DNA of 64,000 bases, from NCBI GenBank assembly GCA_963840545.1, contig CAWIZE010000002.1, positions 372,001-436,000 on the forward strand. Reading direction: 5' to 3'. The stretch's first letter is position 1. Each line of letters begins with the position of its first letter. The position numbers and the translations under genes are program-made. Under the pieces are notes generated by a model, which saw only the letters and a program-made list of their open reading frames with translations, was not told the origin of the DNA and made no database searches. This DNA is from JAKAWQ01 sp963840545. Its GTDB lineage: Bacteria > Pseudomonadota > Alphaproteobacteria > Acetobacterales > Acetobacteraceae. This document shows positions 48,869-57,410 of the stretch, piece by piece.

Positions 48869-50028
48869 ATGCAGCAGAAAATGCCCATGCACCATCCAAC
48901 GTACCATCCGACCATCCAACGTACCATCCAACGCGCCGGACATTCCTTCGCACCGGCTCGCTCGCGGCCGCCGCCGCCACCGGCCTCCTCTCCGCGCGCG
49001 GCGCCACCGCCGCCGCACCCGCCGCCGCACCCGCCGTCACCGTCGCTGATCCGGGCGGCGCGTGGGAGGCGGCCGCGAACGCGGCCTTCTACGCGCCGTT
49101 CCAGCAGGCCACGGGAACCGCGGTCCTCTCCCGCTCGCGCCGCTCCCAGCCGCCCGACCAGCCCTTCCTTGAGCTCAGCAACATGGTCGGGGCCGGGAAC
49201 GTCCAATGGGACGTGGCCGACCTCCCCGATTACATCATCGATCGCGCCGGCAAGGCGGGGCTTCTGGAGCCGATCGACTATCGCGCGATGGACACGAGCG
49301 GGATGCCTGAGGAGGCCCTGATGTCCCACGGGGTCGCGCTCGACGCCCGCGCCTCGATCATGGCCTACAGCACCCAAAAATGGCCCGCCGGCCAAGGGCC
49401 GAAGAGCTGGGCCGATTTCTGGGACGTCGCCCGCTTCCCCGGCCGCCGCGCGATGAGCGGCATCGGCTACGGCCCGCTCGAGTTCGCCCTGCTCGCCGAT
49501 GGCGTGCCGGCCGATCGGCTCTATCCGCTCGATATCGAGCGCGCGCTTTCGAAAATGAGCGAGATCAAGCCGCACATCGCGCTCTGGTGGCGCAGCGCCG
49601 CCGAGCAGGAGCAGCTCATGCGAGACGGCACGGTCGATCTCATCCAGGGCGGGAACGACCGTCTCACCGCCGCCATCGCCGCCGGCGCGCCCTTCCACTC
49701 CGAATGGAACGAGGGGATGTATCAATGGGAAGGCTGGGCCATCCCCAAAGGCGCGCCCCATGCGGCCGAGGCGGCGAAGTTCATCGCCTTCACCATGAAG
49801 CCCGAGCAGCAGGCGATCTTTGCCGAGCGCATCGCCTACGGCCCGAGCAACCAGGATGCGCTCGCGATCATCCCGAAGGAAAGGCAGCTCGCCTTGCCCA
49901 CCTATCCGCCGAACCTGAAGCGGCTCTTTCCGGCGGACGCCGGATCGCTCTCGAAAAATCTCGACGCGCTCATGCTCGCCTGGGCGAAATGGCGCGCCAG
50001 CTGCCTCTGGCGCGGCAGCGCGTGCTGA
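48869..50028 (+). CDS. ABC transporter solute-binding protein (PotD-like), start disturbed by a 20-bp duplication
   Basis: An extracellular binding protein of about 375 residues: APAVTVADPGGAWEAAANAA, WDVADLPDYIIDRAGKAGLL, GYGPLEFALLADGVPADRLY, LMRDGTVDLIQGGNDRLTAA and WEGWAIPKGAPHAAEAAKFI are typical of the spermidine/putrescine-type family. The signal is twin-arginine-like (TRRTFLRTGSLAAAAATGLL). The best ATG, 48869 (MQQKMPMHHPTYHP), is out of frame with the signal because of a 20-bp tandem duplication at 48891-48930; removing one copy restores MQQKMPMHHPTYHPTRRTFL. In the given sequence the only in-frame alternative is a GTG at 48766. Divergent from the amine-catabolism operon, it probably binds that operon's substrate. 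Confidence 0.75.
48891..48930. repeat. 20-bp tandem duplication that shifts a signal-peptide frame
   Basis: ACCATCCAACGTACCATCCG and ACCATCCAACGTACCATCCA adjoin with 19 of 20 bases equal. The length is not a multiple of three. Confidence 0.95.
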
Positions 50029-50353
50029 CTTGAGCAATCACACCCACCTTCTTCTCGCGCATGACTGGCGCCTCCCGGCGCTCCACCCCCGGCAACGCCG
50101 CCCAAACAAACGGATTGCAGCGGTATCATGGAGCAGCGGCCGCCATGCCGCCGCTCGCCCGGAGCCGGCGCCTTCCCGACCCGGAGGGCGCTACGAATCC
50201 AACCGACGGTTGCGCTCGCTTGCGGGCCCAATAGCCGACTTGGGTGGATGGCGGACGTGAAGGATTTGCCGTACCGCCTCCGCTTTGCGCCCATTGCGGA
50301 TGATCCGGCGATCATGTTGGCGCTCTTAAGCAGACAGTCCGGTTCGGCGCAGG
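50029..50353. other. 325-base gap without a supported gene
   Basis: Between the binding-protein stop and the HEPN gene stop no frame has a recognisable product. GC content falls toward the right, marking the edge of the lower-GC accessory segment that carries the DUF262 and HEPN genes. Confidence 0.4.
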
Positions 50354-50989
50354 CTAAGGTTTCAGTCGCCCGAGAATTGCGTTCTGGAATAGGTCCGACA
50401 CGGTGAGCATCAGCTGTGAGGCAAATCCCACATGGTCGGACACGTTCATTGCGGACAAGTCCGGGGAGTCGCCGTGTGCCACTCCGTGGCGCCAACCCAC
50501 CAGCTCTTTGTCGAGGCGGATGCGGGACCGTTGGAGCACAGAAAAATCGAAGGCTAGCAGTCTGAAGTTGCTAGTTAACCGAGCGCAATCTAGATTTGAC
50601 CTAGCTAGGACAACGCTTCGATCGAACGTATTGAACTGGCAAGCGAGACGATCTTTGAGCTGCGCCACAAAATCCCTACGTGCGTCGGTAGAATAATTCC
50701 AACTCCGTAGCGCGTCAAACTCAGCACTAAGAGCTCCAATAAGCATCAGCCAGCCAGCGTCTGCTACTTTTGTCCCCACCTCATCAAGGAAATCGAGGTA
50801 GATGCTGACACATTCGTTATAGAAACCCTCCCAAGTGGCGTAGGTGAGCACCACCACGGCCTTAGAACTTATGGAAAGTGGGTCCGCGGCGGACGCCCTA
50901 ACGAACATCCGTTTAACTTCAGACAGCTCTTTGACTCTTTGAATTCGAGCGGCGTCGATCGCGTCAAAGAACTTTTCGGCCTCAGCCAT
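50354..50989 (-). CDS. HEPN-domain protein (MAE_28990/MAE_18760-like)
   Basis: A 211-residue helical protein, start MAEAEKFFDAIDAARIQRVK. The segment VVVLTYATWEGFYNECVSIY and the late GWRHGVAHGDSP carry the Rx4H motif (Arg-x4-His) of HEPN ribonucleases. This HEPN subgroup is typically encoded beside DUF262 proteins, as here: its ATG overlaps the DUF262 stop by 8 bases (ATGGCTGA). The likely role is RNA cleavage as the effector of a stress or anti-phage system (inference). GC content is clearly lower than in the flanks, indicating acquisition. Confidence 0.78.
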   Translation of the reverse strand: MAEAEKFFDAIDAARIQRVKELSEVKRMFVRASAADPLSISSKAVVVLTYATWEGFYNECVSIYLDFLDEVGTKVADAGWLMLIGALSAEFDALRSWNYSTDARRDFVAQLKDRLACQFNTFDRSVVLARSNLDCARLTSNFRLLAFDFSVLQRSRIRLDKELVGWRHGVAHGDSPDLSAMNVSDHVGFASQLMLTVSDLFQNAILGRLKP

Positions 50990-52083
50990 TGGGGTTGAAC
51001 CACTGCTCTCCAAATGGAACGCTGCGCTGCAATCGGACCGTTCCGCGCAATCCGGCGCCACTCAAGTCCGCAACCTCAGGTTGCTGCCAAAAGCGAGCAA
51101 CCCGGTCAAGAATGAAGCTGTCAGGGTTTTCGAGCGAGGCAATCGCTGCACGGTTCCTTGCGATGCCCACCACAATGCCTTCCAGCGCCCGAAGAGAGAA
51201 TCTTGCAGCAATTCCCTGCGCCCGTTCATCCGGTGGGATAAGAGCGTCTGCTCCCAGCACCCGATTCAGTCCGGCTACGACCCAAGACAACGTGTCGAGG
51301 GCCTGCCCGGCATCAGGAGCCGAAAGGATGTCGACGATGCCCCGGTCCAGGAAGGCTTGAACATCCAATCCACGCGTGAGATCTTGCGAGGTGTGAACAA
51401 GCGCCCGCGTAGCGTAATCCAGGTCTCGCTGCTGCTTTCGCTGCTCGTCCGTGATACGGAAGATAGAACGGAACGGATTGGTCGCGCAGAGCCCCCAAAT
51501 CCGTCGGGTTAGGTCGGCATTGGCCAACACCATTGAGCAGGTGCGAACCTCCTGCTCATTCGCATATGCTCCGCCGCGGTTCAGGCGCTGAAAGAGATCA
51601 AACTTTGTCTTTGGATCGCTCGGATGCTTCAAAATTTGAAAGTCGATCCGGTGGCGCCGAAAGAAAAGCTGGAGCGCCGTATCAAGAGATGTTTCGGCGT
51701 TGTCCTGTGCCTTCCACACCACACCAGCAAGAGACGGCAGGTACTTCGTCGATGTCAGCTTTGATCTTCTCAGCTCGCCAGTATCAGGATCTCGCAAAGC
51801 TCCCATAAACTCTAGAACGGTCGAGATGCGCTGAAGACCGTCGATTAGTTCCCAAGTGCCGTTCTCATTTTCATATACAAAGGCGGGTGGAATCGGAATT
51901 CCAATCAGGATCGAACTCGACGAAGTTGGACTTCCTCTCGTCGGTCCAGCGGAACAACCGCTGGAACTCCGGTAGCACATTGAGCTCAGAGGACGAGTAC
52001 ATCGTTGCCACCTCGCCAACGGTAATAGACACCGTGTCAGTGGTGACTGTACGCTTAGCAGTTTCGATCTCGTCCCTTAGCAC
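50982..52083 (-). pseudogene. DUF262 (ParB/Srx-like) protein with one frame break
   Basis: Two frames join into about 366 residues. The first starts at GTG 52083 (MLRDEIETAKRTVTTDTVSI) after GGGAGGG, and contains LNVLPEFQRLFRWTDERKSN, the DUF262 N-terminal signature. At about 51914-51915 an extra base in a TT (minus strand) shifts the frame; removing it gives NFVESILIGIPIPPAFVYEN and then LIDGLQRISTVLEFMGALRD, the DGxQR motif of the ParB-like nucleotide-processing fold, followed by FDLFQRLNRGGAYANEQEVR. There is no C-terminal DUF1524 nuclease, unlike GmrSD. It forms a two-gene unit with the HEPN gene. Strong homology on both sides suggests that the break is recent or a sequence error. Confidence 0.78.
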
Positions 52084-52251
52084 CTTTACATCCCTCCCAA
52101 TCTGACACGCGCTACCCGAACTTTAACAAGATTCCCTGCGGTGTTTGGCTGACGCCGGAGACGCTACCATGTCAGACTCGCCATTGTCTGCTTCGCGGAA
52201 AGTCCGACCAACAAGCGGCCCCTCCGCTCCCGGCTAGGCCGCGGCGCGGCC

Positions 52252-52665
52252 TCAGGCCGCGAGCACCGCCACCTTTCGGCGGGCGGCCGCGGTCAGCAGC
52301 GCCTTGTCGCAGGATGCCAGCGTCAGATGCCTGCGAAGGGCGAGCTCCAGATAAGCGGCGTCGTAGAGGCTCAGATCCTCTTTCCGCGCTAAGGTCCGTG
52401 TCGCGCCCCAGGCATGGTTGTCAGTCTCCTCGTCGCGCTCGATCGTGAGGCGTGCGAGCCTTGCCAGCGACCGATCGACATAGGCCTCGTTGCACCGGCC
52501 CCGCCGCTCGGCGTTGCGGAGCACGTTCGCGACCTCCAGTCGCCAGAGGGAGGGGACGATCGCCCCCTCGGCGACAACCTGGCGCATGACGGCATGCGCG
52601 GCCTCGGTTCGCTCGTCGTCAAACAGCCAGGCAATGGTCATCGACACATCGAGAACGAGCGTCAC
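52252..52665 (-). CDS. vapC: VapC-type PIN-domain toxin
   Basis: A 137-residue PIN-domain protein from GTG 52665, overlapping the antitoxin stop as GTGA. Active-site residues are visible in LVLDVSMTIAWLFDDE (Asp), VPSLWRLEVANVLRNAE (Glu), LSLYDAAYLELALRR (Asp) and LASCDKALLTAA (Asp). It is preceded by an AbrB-like VapB, completing an intact pair. Confidence 0.9.
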   Translation of the reverse strand: MTLVLDVSMTIAWLFDDERTEAAHAVMRQVVAEGAIVPSLWRLEVANVLRNAERRGRCNEAYVDRSLARLARLTIERDEETDNHAWGATRTLARKEDLSLYDAAYLELALRRHLTLASCDKALLTAAARRKVAVLAA

Positions 52666-52928
52666 CCCCGGCGTCCGTCTTCCAGCAGCTCGCGAATCGA
52701 AACGCCCCCGAGCTTGTGCCGGCGGCTTTCGGCGATGATTTCCTCGGCAGCTTCTTCGGCGTCCCGCCGCGCACGCATGCGAGCCTCCCGCCGGCGAACA
52801 ACGATATCGCCGTCCAGGGTTTCGACTTCGACCTTCTCGCCATCCGTCAGCCCGGCTGCGCGCGCGACCTCCATGGGGACTCGGATGGCGAGATTCTTTC
52901 CCCATTTCCCGACGACGGAATGCGACAT
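52662..52928 (-). CDS. vapB: AbrB/MazE-like VapB antitoxin
   Basis: An 88-residue swapped-hairpin AbrB-type antitoxin: MSHSVVGKWGKNLAIRVPME, VARAAGLTDGEKVEVETLDG. The C-terminal arm (AEEIIAESRRHKLGGVSIRE) would wrap the PIN toxin. A dyad upstream (52946-52965) is its probable operator. Confidence 0.9.
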   Translation of the reverse strand: MSHSVVGKWGKNLAIRVPMEVARAAGLTDGEKVEVETLDGDIVVRRREARMRARRDAEEAAEEIIAESRRHKLGGVSIRELLEDGRRG

Positions 52929-52945
52929 GCTCGGCTCTCCTTCTT

Positions 52946-52965
52946 GGGATAGTCTGGCATATCCC
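52946..52965. promoter_or_regulatory. Inverted repeat upstream of vapBC
   Basis: GGGATA (52946-52951) and TATCCC (52960-52965) with an 8-base spacer, extended by CTT/AAG flanks. It starts 18 bases before the antitoxin ATG, in the position expected for an autoregulatory operator. Confidence 0.6.
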
Positions 52966-53111
52966 CAAGGGCATCGCAACCGCGCCGGTCGAGCCGGCCG
53001 CAGGGGCGCGGTTGTCGCCTGTTCAAACCCGCCGTTCCGCTCTCGATCCAACAGCGGCTGCTTCAACCAGGCTGGCGTGCGAGCCGCTTCGGGTCGAGAC
53101 GAAAAGTCCGA

Positions 53112-53273
53112 TCCTGGCCCCGCCGGGTCGAGCGCCGCCTTCGCCGCGCGCAGCGCCGCAGCGAACAGCTCCGGCCGCTGCCTATCGTACCACGGCCGGT
53201 GGTCGCGCCCCGCCGCGTGGTGGCGGGCGATGGTCCCGCCGCCCGCAATCAGCGCCTCGCTCGCCGGAGGCGC
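53112..53273 (-). pseudogene. Fragment duplicating the 3' end of the FAD-binding oxidase gene
   Basis: The minus strand encodes ASEALIAGGGTIARHHAAGR, DHRPWYDRQRPELFAAALRA and AKAALDPAG, nearly identical to residues about 480-525 of the FAD-binding oxidase at 54281-55882 (ASEALIAAGGTITHHHAVGR and so on). The rest of the gene is absent. It is a partial duplication left in the gap between vapB and the GFA gene. Confidence 0.85.
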
Positions 53274-53551
53274 TACAGTGCCGAGGAGAAGCCGGCGTTG
53301 ATCGAGGAGACCATGCAGCCTGGGATGATGGAGCCAAGCGGCGCTAAACATCCGCTTCCGGGATCGCTTGATGGGCCGGACCTATCGCCGAGGCGGGTCG
53401 AACGCAGCGCGTCGTTCAACCCCTCAAAACCTCTCTGCAAGGGTACGAACGGCACGAGCGCATCCGTTCCATGAAGCCACTCATATGACTGGCCGCGCCG
53501 CATTGAGCCGCAGGATGCAGGCTGGCGGGCGCTCCCAGCGCGAGCGATCCG

Positions 53552-54007
53552 TCATGCCGACAGCGGGTCGGGGCGTCGAGTGAGCCAACTTCGGTCTTCC
53601 GGTTGAGTCTCGAAGCTGACCGCATCCGGTGGGAGCTGAATCCAGGGTTGGCGGCTTCGTGTCCAGACATGGACGCTCGGCCGCAGCCAAGTGGTGTCGT
53701 CCAGGGTACCGGGCTTGAGGTTGCAGTTCTGCACCAGGCTGGCCGGAGAGTGATACAGCCGGGTCCCGCACGCGCCACAGAACCAGCACAGCATGGTGCG
53801 CCCGCTGTCGCCGGTTCGGGGAAAGTTCGCGGGCTCGCCGCGCGTGATGCGAAAATGCTCGCGCGGCATGACCGCGGCCATGGCGAAGGCCGCACCGGAC
53901 TGCCGTTGGCACTCCCGGCAATGACAGGCGTAGACCACGGTCGGCGCGGCCGTGATCTCGTAGCGAACGGCACCGCACTGGCACCCACCGGATTGTGGGA
54001 ATTGCAA
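53552..54007 (-). CDS. GFA-family (CENP-V/formaldehyde-activating-like) zinc protein
   Basis: A 151-residue protein with the zinc cysteines of the family: GGCQCGAVRYEI, YACHCRECQRQSGAAFAM and FCGACGTRLYHSPA. Best-known members bind the glutathione-formaldehyde adduct, but most homologues are uncharacterised. The start is a TTG at 54007 (QFPQSGGCQC follows); no in-frame ATG is close. It stands alone between the fragment at 53112 and the FAD oxidase gene. Confidence 0.85.
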   Translation of the reverse strand: MQFPQSGGCQCGAVRYEITAAPTVVYACHCRECQRQSGAAFAMAAVMPREHFRITRGEPANFPRTGDSGRTMLCWFCGACGTRLYHSPASLVQNCNLKPGTLDDTTWLRPSVHVWTRSRQPWIQLPPDAVSFETQPEDRSWLTRRPDPLSA

Positions 54008-54280
54008 GCGACTATCTCCGTCGAGACCATGGCAGCCAGAAACATGTCATAGATAGGTGCGGGGTTCTCGCCCGCCAGATCGCTTTCGCGAAACCACAGG
54101 TGCCCGTAGCATCCGACCGCGAGCTGTCCGGCCGGGGGCGGATACACCCGGTAGGGGTCGTCCCTGGAAAACGCTGCCCAAGTCCGGATTTCTCACGGAT
54201 GGGCCCGCGTGGGCAGCAAATGGATTGCAAAGGCTCCGCCTTTGCCGGGGGTGCAGGGGGCAGAGCCCCTTGCCCCCGGC
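54008..54280. other. Non-coding gap with repeat-family fragment
   Basis: No supported frame. ATGGATTGCAAAGGCTCCGC (from 54220) also occurs near 2543 with one difference, and GGGGGCAGAGCCCCTTGCC follows. Both belong to the dispersed GC-rich repeat family found after gene ends. Confidence 0.5.
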
Positions 54281-55882
54281 CTACGGATCGATCAGCACCC
54301 CCGGATTGAACATCCCCGCCGGGTCGAGCGCCGCCTTCGCCGCCCGAAACGCCCCAGCGAACAGTTCCGGCCGCTGCCGGTCGTACCACGGCCTATGGTC
54401 GCGCCCCACCGCATGGTGGTGGGTGATGGTCCCGCCCGCCGCAATCAGCGCCTCGCTCGCCGCCTCCTTGATCGCCCGCCATTGCTCCAGCAACGCCCCA
54501 TGCCGCCCCAGCGCATGGAACGAGAAATAGGGCGCCGGCCCGTCCGGATAAACATGCGTGAACCGGCACGTGATCTGCCCCGGCCGCCCCGTCGCCTCGC
54601 GAATGGCAGCCAGCGTCGCCCGCGTCACCGCCCCATGCAGCGCCTCGAACTTGTCCCACGTCACCGCGGTCTCGAACGTGTCGGCGATGATCGCCCGCGG
54701 CACCATTTTTTCTCGAGCGTAAGGCATCCGTATGAACGCGGTGCGCCACCGCTCCGCCGGCCCCGGATCCGCCGCCAAATCGGGCGCCGCGCGCCCGCCG
54801 TGATCGGCCGCCGCCGCGAGCGCCCGCGCCAGCTTCGCCTCCAGCGGCCCGTCCCAGCCCTCGAACCCCAGCACCATCAGCGCAGCACTCCCGTCCCCCG
54901 CGCCTGTGTTGCGCGCCTCCTCGGGGTCGAGGATGCGGCAGTTCGCAGGCTGAAGCCCCGCCTGGATGATCGCCCGCACCGCCCGCGCCGCGGCGAAGAA
55001 ATCGGCAAACCACACCGCGCTCCCGGCCCGGAACCCCGGCCGCGGCGTCAGCCTCACCCACGCCTCGCTGATCACGCCGAGCGTCCCCTCCGAGCCGATG
55101 AACATCCGGTCCGGGCTCGGCCCGGCGCCCGATCCCGGCAGCCGCCGCGTCTCCAGGGTCCCCCGCGGCGTCACCACCCGCAGGCTTTCCACGAAATCGT
55201 CGATATGGGTGCGCAACGAGGCATAGTGCCCGGCCGAGCGCGTCGCGATCCACCCGCCGAGCGTCGAATGCTCGAAGCTCTGGGGAAAATGGCGCAGCGT
55301 CAGCCCGTGCGGACGCAACGCCGCCTCGAGCGCCGGCCCAAAAATCCCGCCCGCGAACCGCCCCGCCCGCGACACCGGATCGACCTCGATCAGCCGGTCC
55401 ATCCGCGCCAGATCGAGCGTCACCGCCGCCACCGCGCCCCGATCCCCGAGCGCCGCCTCCACCCCGCCGACCACCGAGCTCCCGCCGCCGAACGGCGTGA
55501 TCGTCGCCTTCGCGCCCCCGGCCCATTCGATCACCCGGGCGATCTCCGCCTCGTCGCGCGGATAGGCGACGAAATCGGGCGCCGCCGAATAATCCCCGAG
55601 CATCCCGCGCACCGTGTCCGGATAGGATTTGCCGAAGCAGTGCCGCGCCCGGTCATAGGGCGCCGCCGTCGAGAACGCGGCGAGCCCCGCCGGCACGGCC
55701 ACCCGCGGCGCGGGCAGCCCCATCTCGCCGAGCCCCATCTCGCCGAGCCCCGGCACCCCCCGCGCCTCGAATTCATCGACCCCGAAGAGCCGCCCGTATG
55801 TCCTGAGCGCGAATTCCTCCTCTTCCGCCGTGAACCCCTCGCCCTCGAACCCCCACCCGAAAATTTTTCTCCGCGCGCTCAC
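54281..55882 (-). CDS. FAD-binding (PCMH-type) oxidase, alkyl-DHAP synthase-like
   Basis: A 533-residue flavoenzyme of the VAO/PCMH superfamily. The N-terminal part (RKIFGWGFEGEGF; GKSYPDTVRGML) matches the alkyldihydroxyacetonephosphate synthase-like group. The FAD site is TITPFGGGSSVVGGVEAALG, followed by HFPQSFEHSTLGGWIATRSA and FIGSEGTLGVISEAWVRL. The C terminus has THHHAVGRDHRPWY with the His residues typical of the group. The substrate is unknown. GTG 55882 overlaps the upstream oxidoreductase stop (GTGA). A 15-bp duplication (55717-55746) adds GLGEM. Confidence 0.88.
   Translation of the reverse strand: MSARRKIFGWGFEGEGFTAEEEEFALRTYGRLFGVDEFEARGVPGLGEMGLGEMGLPAPRVAVPAGLAAFSTAAPYDRARHCFGKSYPDTVRGMLGDYSAAPDFVAYPRDEAEIARVIEWAGGAKATITPFGGGSSVVGGVEAALGDRGAVAAVTLDLARMDRLIEVDPVSRAGRFAGGIFGPALEAALRPHGLTLRHFPQSFEHSTLGGWIATRSAGHYASLRTHIDDFVESLRVVTPRGTLETRRLPGSGAGPSPDRMFIGSEGTLGVISEAWVRLTPRPGFRAGSAVWFADFFAAARAVRAIIQAGLQPANCRILDPEEARNTGAGDGSAALMVLGFEGWDGPLEAKLARALAAAADHGGRAAPDLAADPGPAERWRTAFIRMPYAREKMVPRAIIADTFETAVTWDKFEALHGAVTRATLAAIREATGRPGQITCRFTHVYPDGPAPYFSFHALGRHGALLEQWRAIKEAASEALIAAGGTITHHHAVGRDHRPWYDRQRPELFAGAFRAAKAALDPAGMFNPGVLIDP
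55717..55746. repeat. 15-bp tandem duplication in the FAD-binding oxidase gene
   Basis: GCCCCATCTCGCCGA occurs twice in tandem, giving GLGEMGLGEMG. Confidence 0.9.
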
Positions 55883-57258
55883 GTGCGCCCCTCCCGCATC
55901 CCCGCCAGCGCACGGTCGATCTCGTCGCGCAGCCGGAACCAGCCGCCGACCACGGGCAGGAACCAGGGATTTCCCCGATAAAGCGGAAACCCGGGAAATT
56001 CCTCCCGATCGAAGGCCGAGCCGCGGTTGGCCCCGCTCGCGATCTTCCGCGCCGTCTGCCAGCCGAGATAGGTCATCATCGCCACCCCGCTGCCGTTGCA
56101 GCCGAGGCAGTAATGCAGCCCCGCTTGGCGCCCCCCCGCCTGGCGCCCCATATGCGGCAGCGCATCGAAGGTGAAGGCGACGTTCCCCATCCACGCATGC
56201 GTCACCCGCGCCTCGCGAAGCTGGGGGAAGCGCGCGACCATGAAGCGATGCAGGATCGGCGCGCTCACCGTCGCATCCACCTCGGTGAAGCGCGCCCGCC
56301 CGCCGAAGATCAGCCGCCGCCCGTCCGGCGACATCCGGTAATAGGTGAGCACGCGCCGCGTGTCCGAAAGTGTCCGCCCCCTCGGGATCAGGGAGCCGGC
56401 CAGCGCCTCGGGCAGTTCCTCGGTCGCGATGATATGGCTCGCGATCGGCAGCACTTTTCTCTTCAGCGCCGGCGTCGCATCGCCGGTATAGCCGTTGGTC
56501 GCCACCACCAATTCGGCCGCCTCGACGCTCCCCCGATCGGTCTCCACCCGCCAGGCCCGGTCGGCCGGCAGCGCCGCGTCGTGGGCGATGCGCCGCACCC
56601 GGGTCATCGCCGCGATCGACACACCCTGCCGCCGGCAGGCCTCGAGCAGCCCCCGATAGTAGAGCGCCGGATGGAGCTTGCCTGCCCGCTCGACCACCAT
56701 CCCGCCGTAATAATAATCGCTCGCGATCTCCTCGCGCTGCCGCGCCCGCGTCACCATCCGCGCGCCCGACTGCGCCGCGTCGTTGAGCCCGCCCGTCCGC
56801 GCCTCGAGCCGCCGGTAATGCGCGGGCGTCCAGGCGCCGACGAACCGGCCGCGCTTTTCCCAAGCGCACGCGATTCCCTCGCGCGCGATCAGCGCGTCGA
56901 CCAGGGAGAAAGCCTCCGCCGCGCCGGAAAGAATTTCTCCAACCCGCTCCTTGCTCACCGCGAGCGAGCGGCCCGTGAAACTTTTTCCCACGTTCACGCC
57001 GCCGCTGACCGCCCCGCCATTGCGCGTGCTCGCCCCGCTGCCCGGCGCCCCCGCCTCGAGCACCAGCGCATCGATCCCCGCCCGCGCCAGCTCGAGCGCC
57101 GCCGAAAGCCCGGCATATCCGGCGCCGATGATCGCGACCCGCACCCGCCGCGGAAGCGGGGCCGGCTCCTCCGCCTCGGGCTTCCACGCCTCCCACCAGA
57201 AGGGCAGGGGCCGGAAGTCGGGATGGTAGATGCCGCCCGGCCTGGCTTGCGTGCTCAT
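55879..57258 (-). CDS. FAD-dependent amine/amino acid oxidoreductase (DAO family, PuuB-like)
   Basis: A 459-residue flavoprotein. IYHPDFRPLPFWWEAWKPEA at the N terminus and RVAIIGAGYAGLSAALELAR (FAD site), then GSGASTRNGGAVSGGVNVGK, place it with gamma-glutamylputrescine oxidase-like enzymes; HYCLGCNGSGVAMMTYLGWQ is the C-terminal flavin contact. It likely oxidises an amine to aldehyde or imine and reduces oxygen or an acceptor. It is co-translated with the FAD-binding oxidase. Confidence 0.9.
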   Translation of the reverse strand: MSTQARPGGIYHPDFRPLPFWWEAWKPEAEEPAPLPRRVRVAIIGAGYAGLSAALELARAGIDALVLEAGAPGSGASTRNGGAVSGGVNVGKSFTGRSLAVSKERVGEILSGAAEAFSLVDALIAREGIACAWEKRGRFVGAWTPAHYRRLEARTGGLNDAAQSGARMVTRARQREEIASDYYYGGMVVERAGKLHPALYYRGLLEACRRQGVSIAAMTRVRRIAHDAALPADRAWRVETDRGSVEAAELVVATNGYTGDATPALKRKVLPIASHIIATEELPEALAGSLIPRGRTLSDTRRVLTYYRMSPDGRRLIFGGRARFTEVDATVSAPILHRFMVARFPQLREARVTHAWMGNVAFTFDALPHMGRQAGGRQAGLHYCLGCNGSGVAMMTYLGWQTARKIASGANRGSAFDREEFPGFPLYRGNPWFLPVVGGWFRLRDEIDRALAGMREGRT

Positions 57259-57290
57259 GCGGGCGCGGACGATAGGCGCCCCCCGCCCCG

Positions 57291-57335
57291 CTGTCAGCCG
57301 CTCCACTGTCAGCCGCCCCACTGTCAGCCGCCCCG
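57291..57335. repeat. 15-bp tandem repeat, three copies, in the divergent promoter region
   Basis: CTGTCAGCCGC(T/C)CCA three times (the last ending in G). It occupies most of the space between the amine oxidoreductase and the DUF374 acyltransferase gene, so spacing of promoter elements may depend on copy number. Confidence 0.95.
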
Positions 57336-57410
57336 CTGGCCCACCGGCCGGGCCCCGTGCTACCCGCCCGCCATGCGCAACCGTCGCGGTCCCACCCCGG
57401 GACCCACCCC

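Noticed and set aside
50030..50260. Short plus-strand frame after the binding-protein gene
   Set aside because: It begins at a TTG overlapping the previous stop, has no recognisable domain and shows Arg/Pro/Ala bias typical of non-coding GC-rich sequence.
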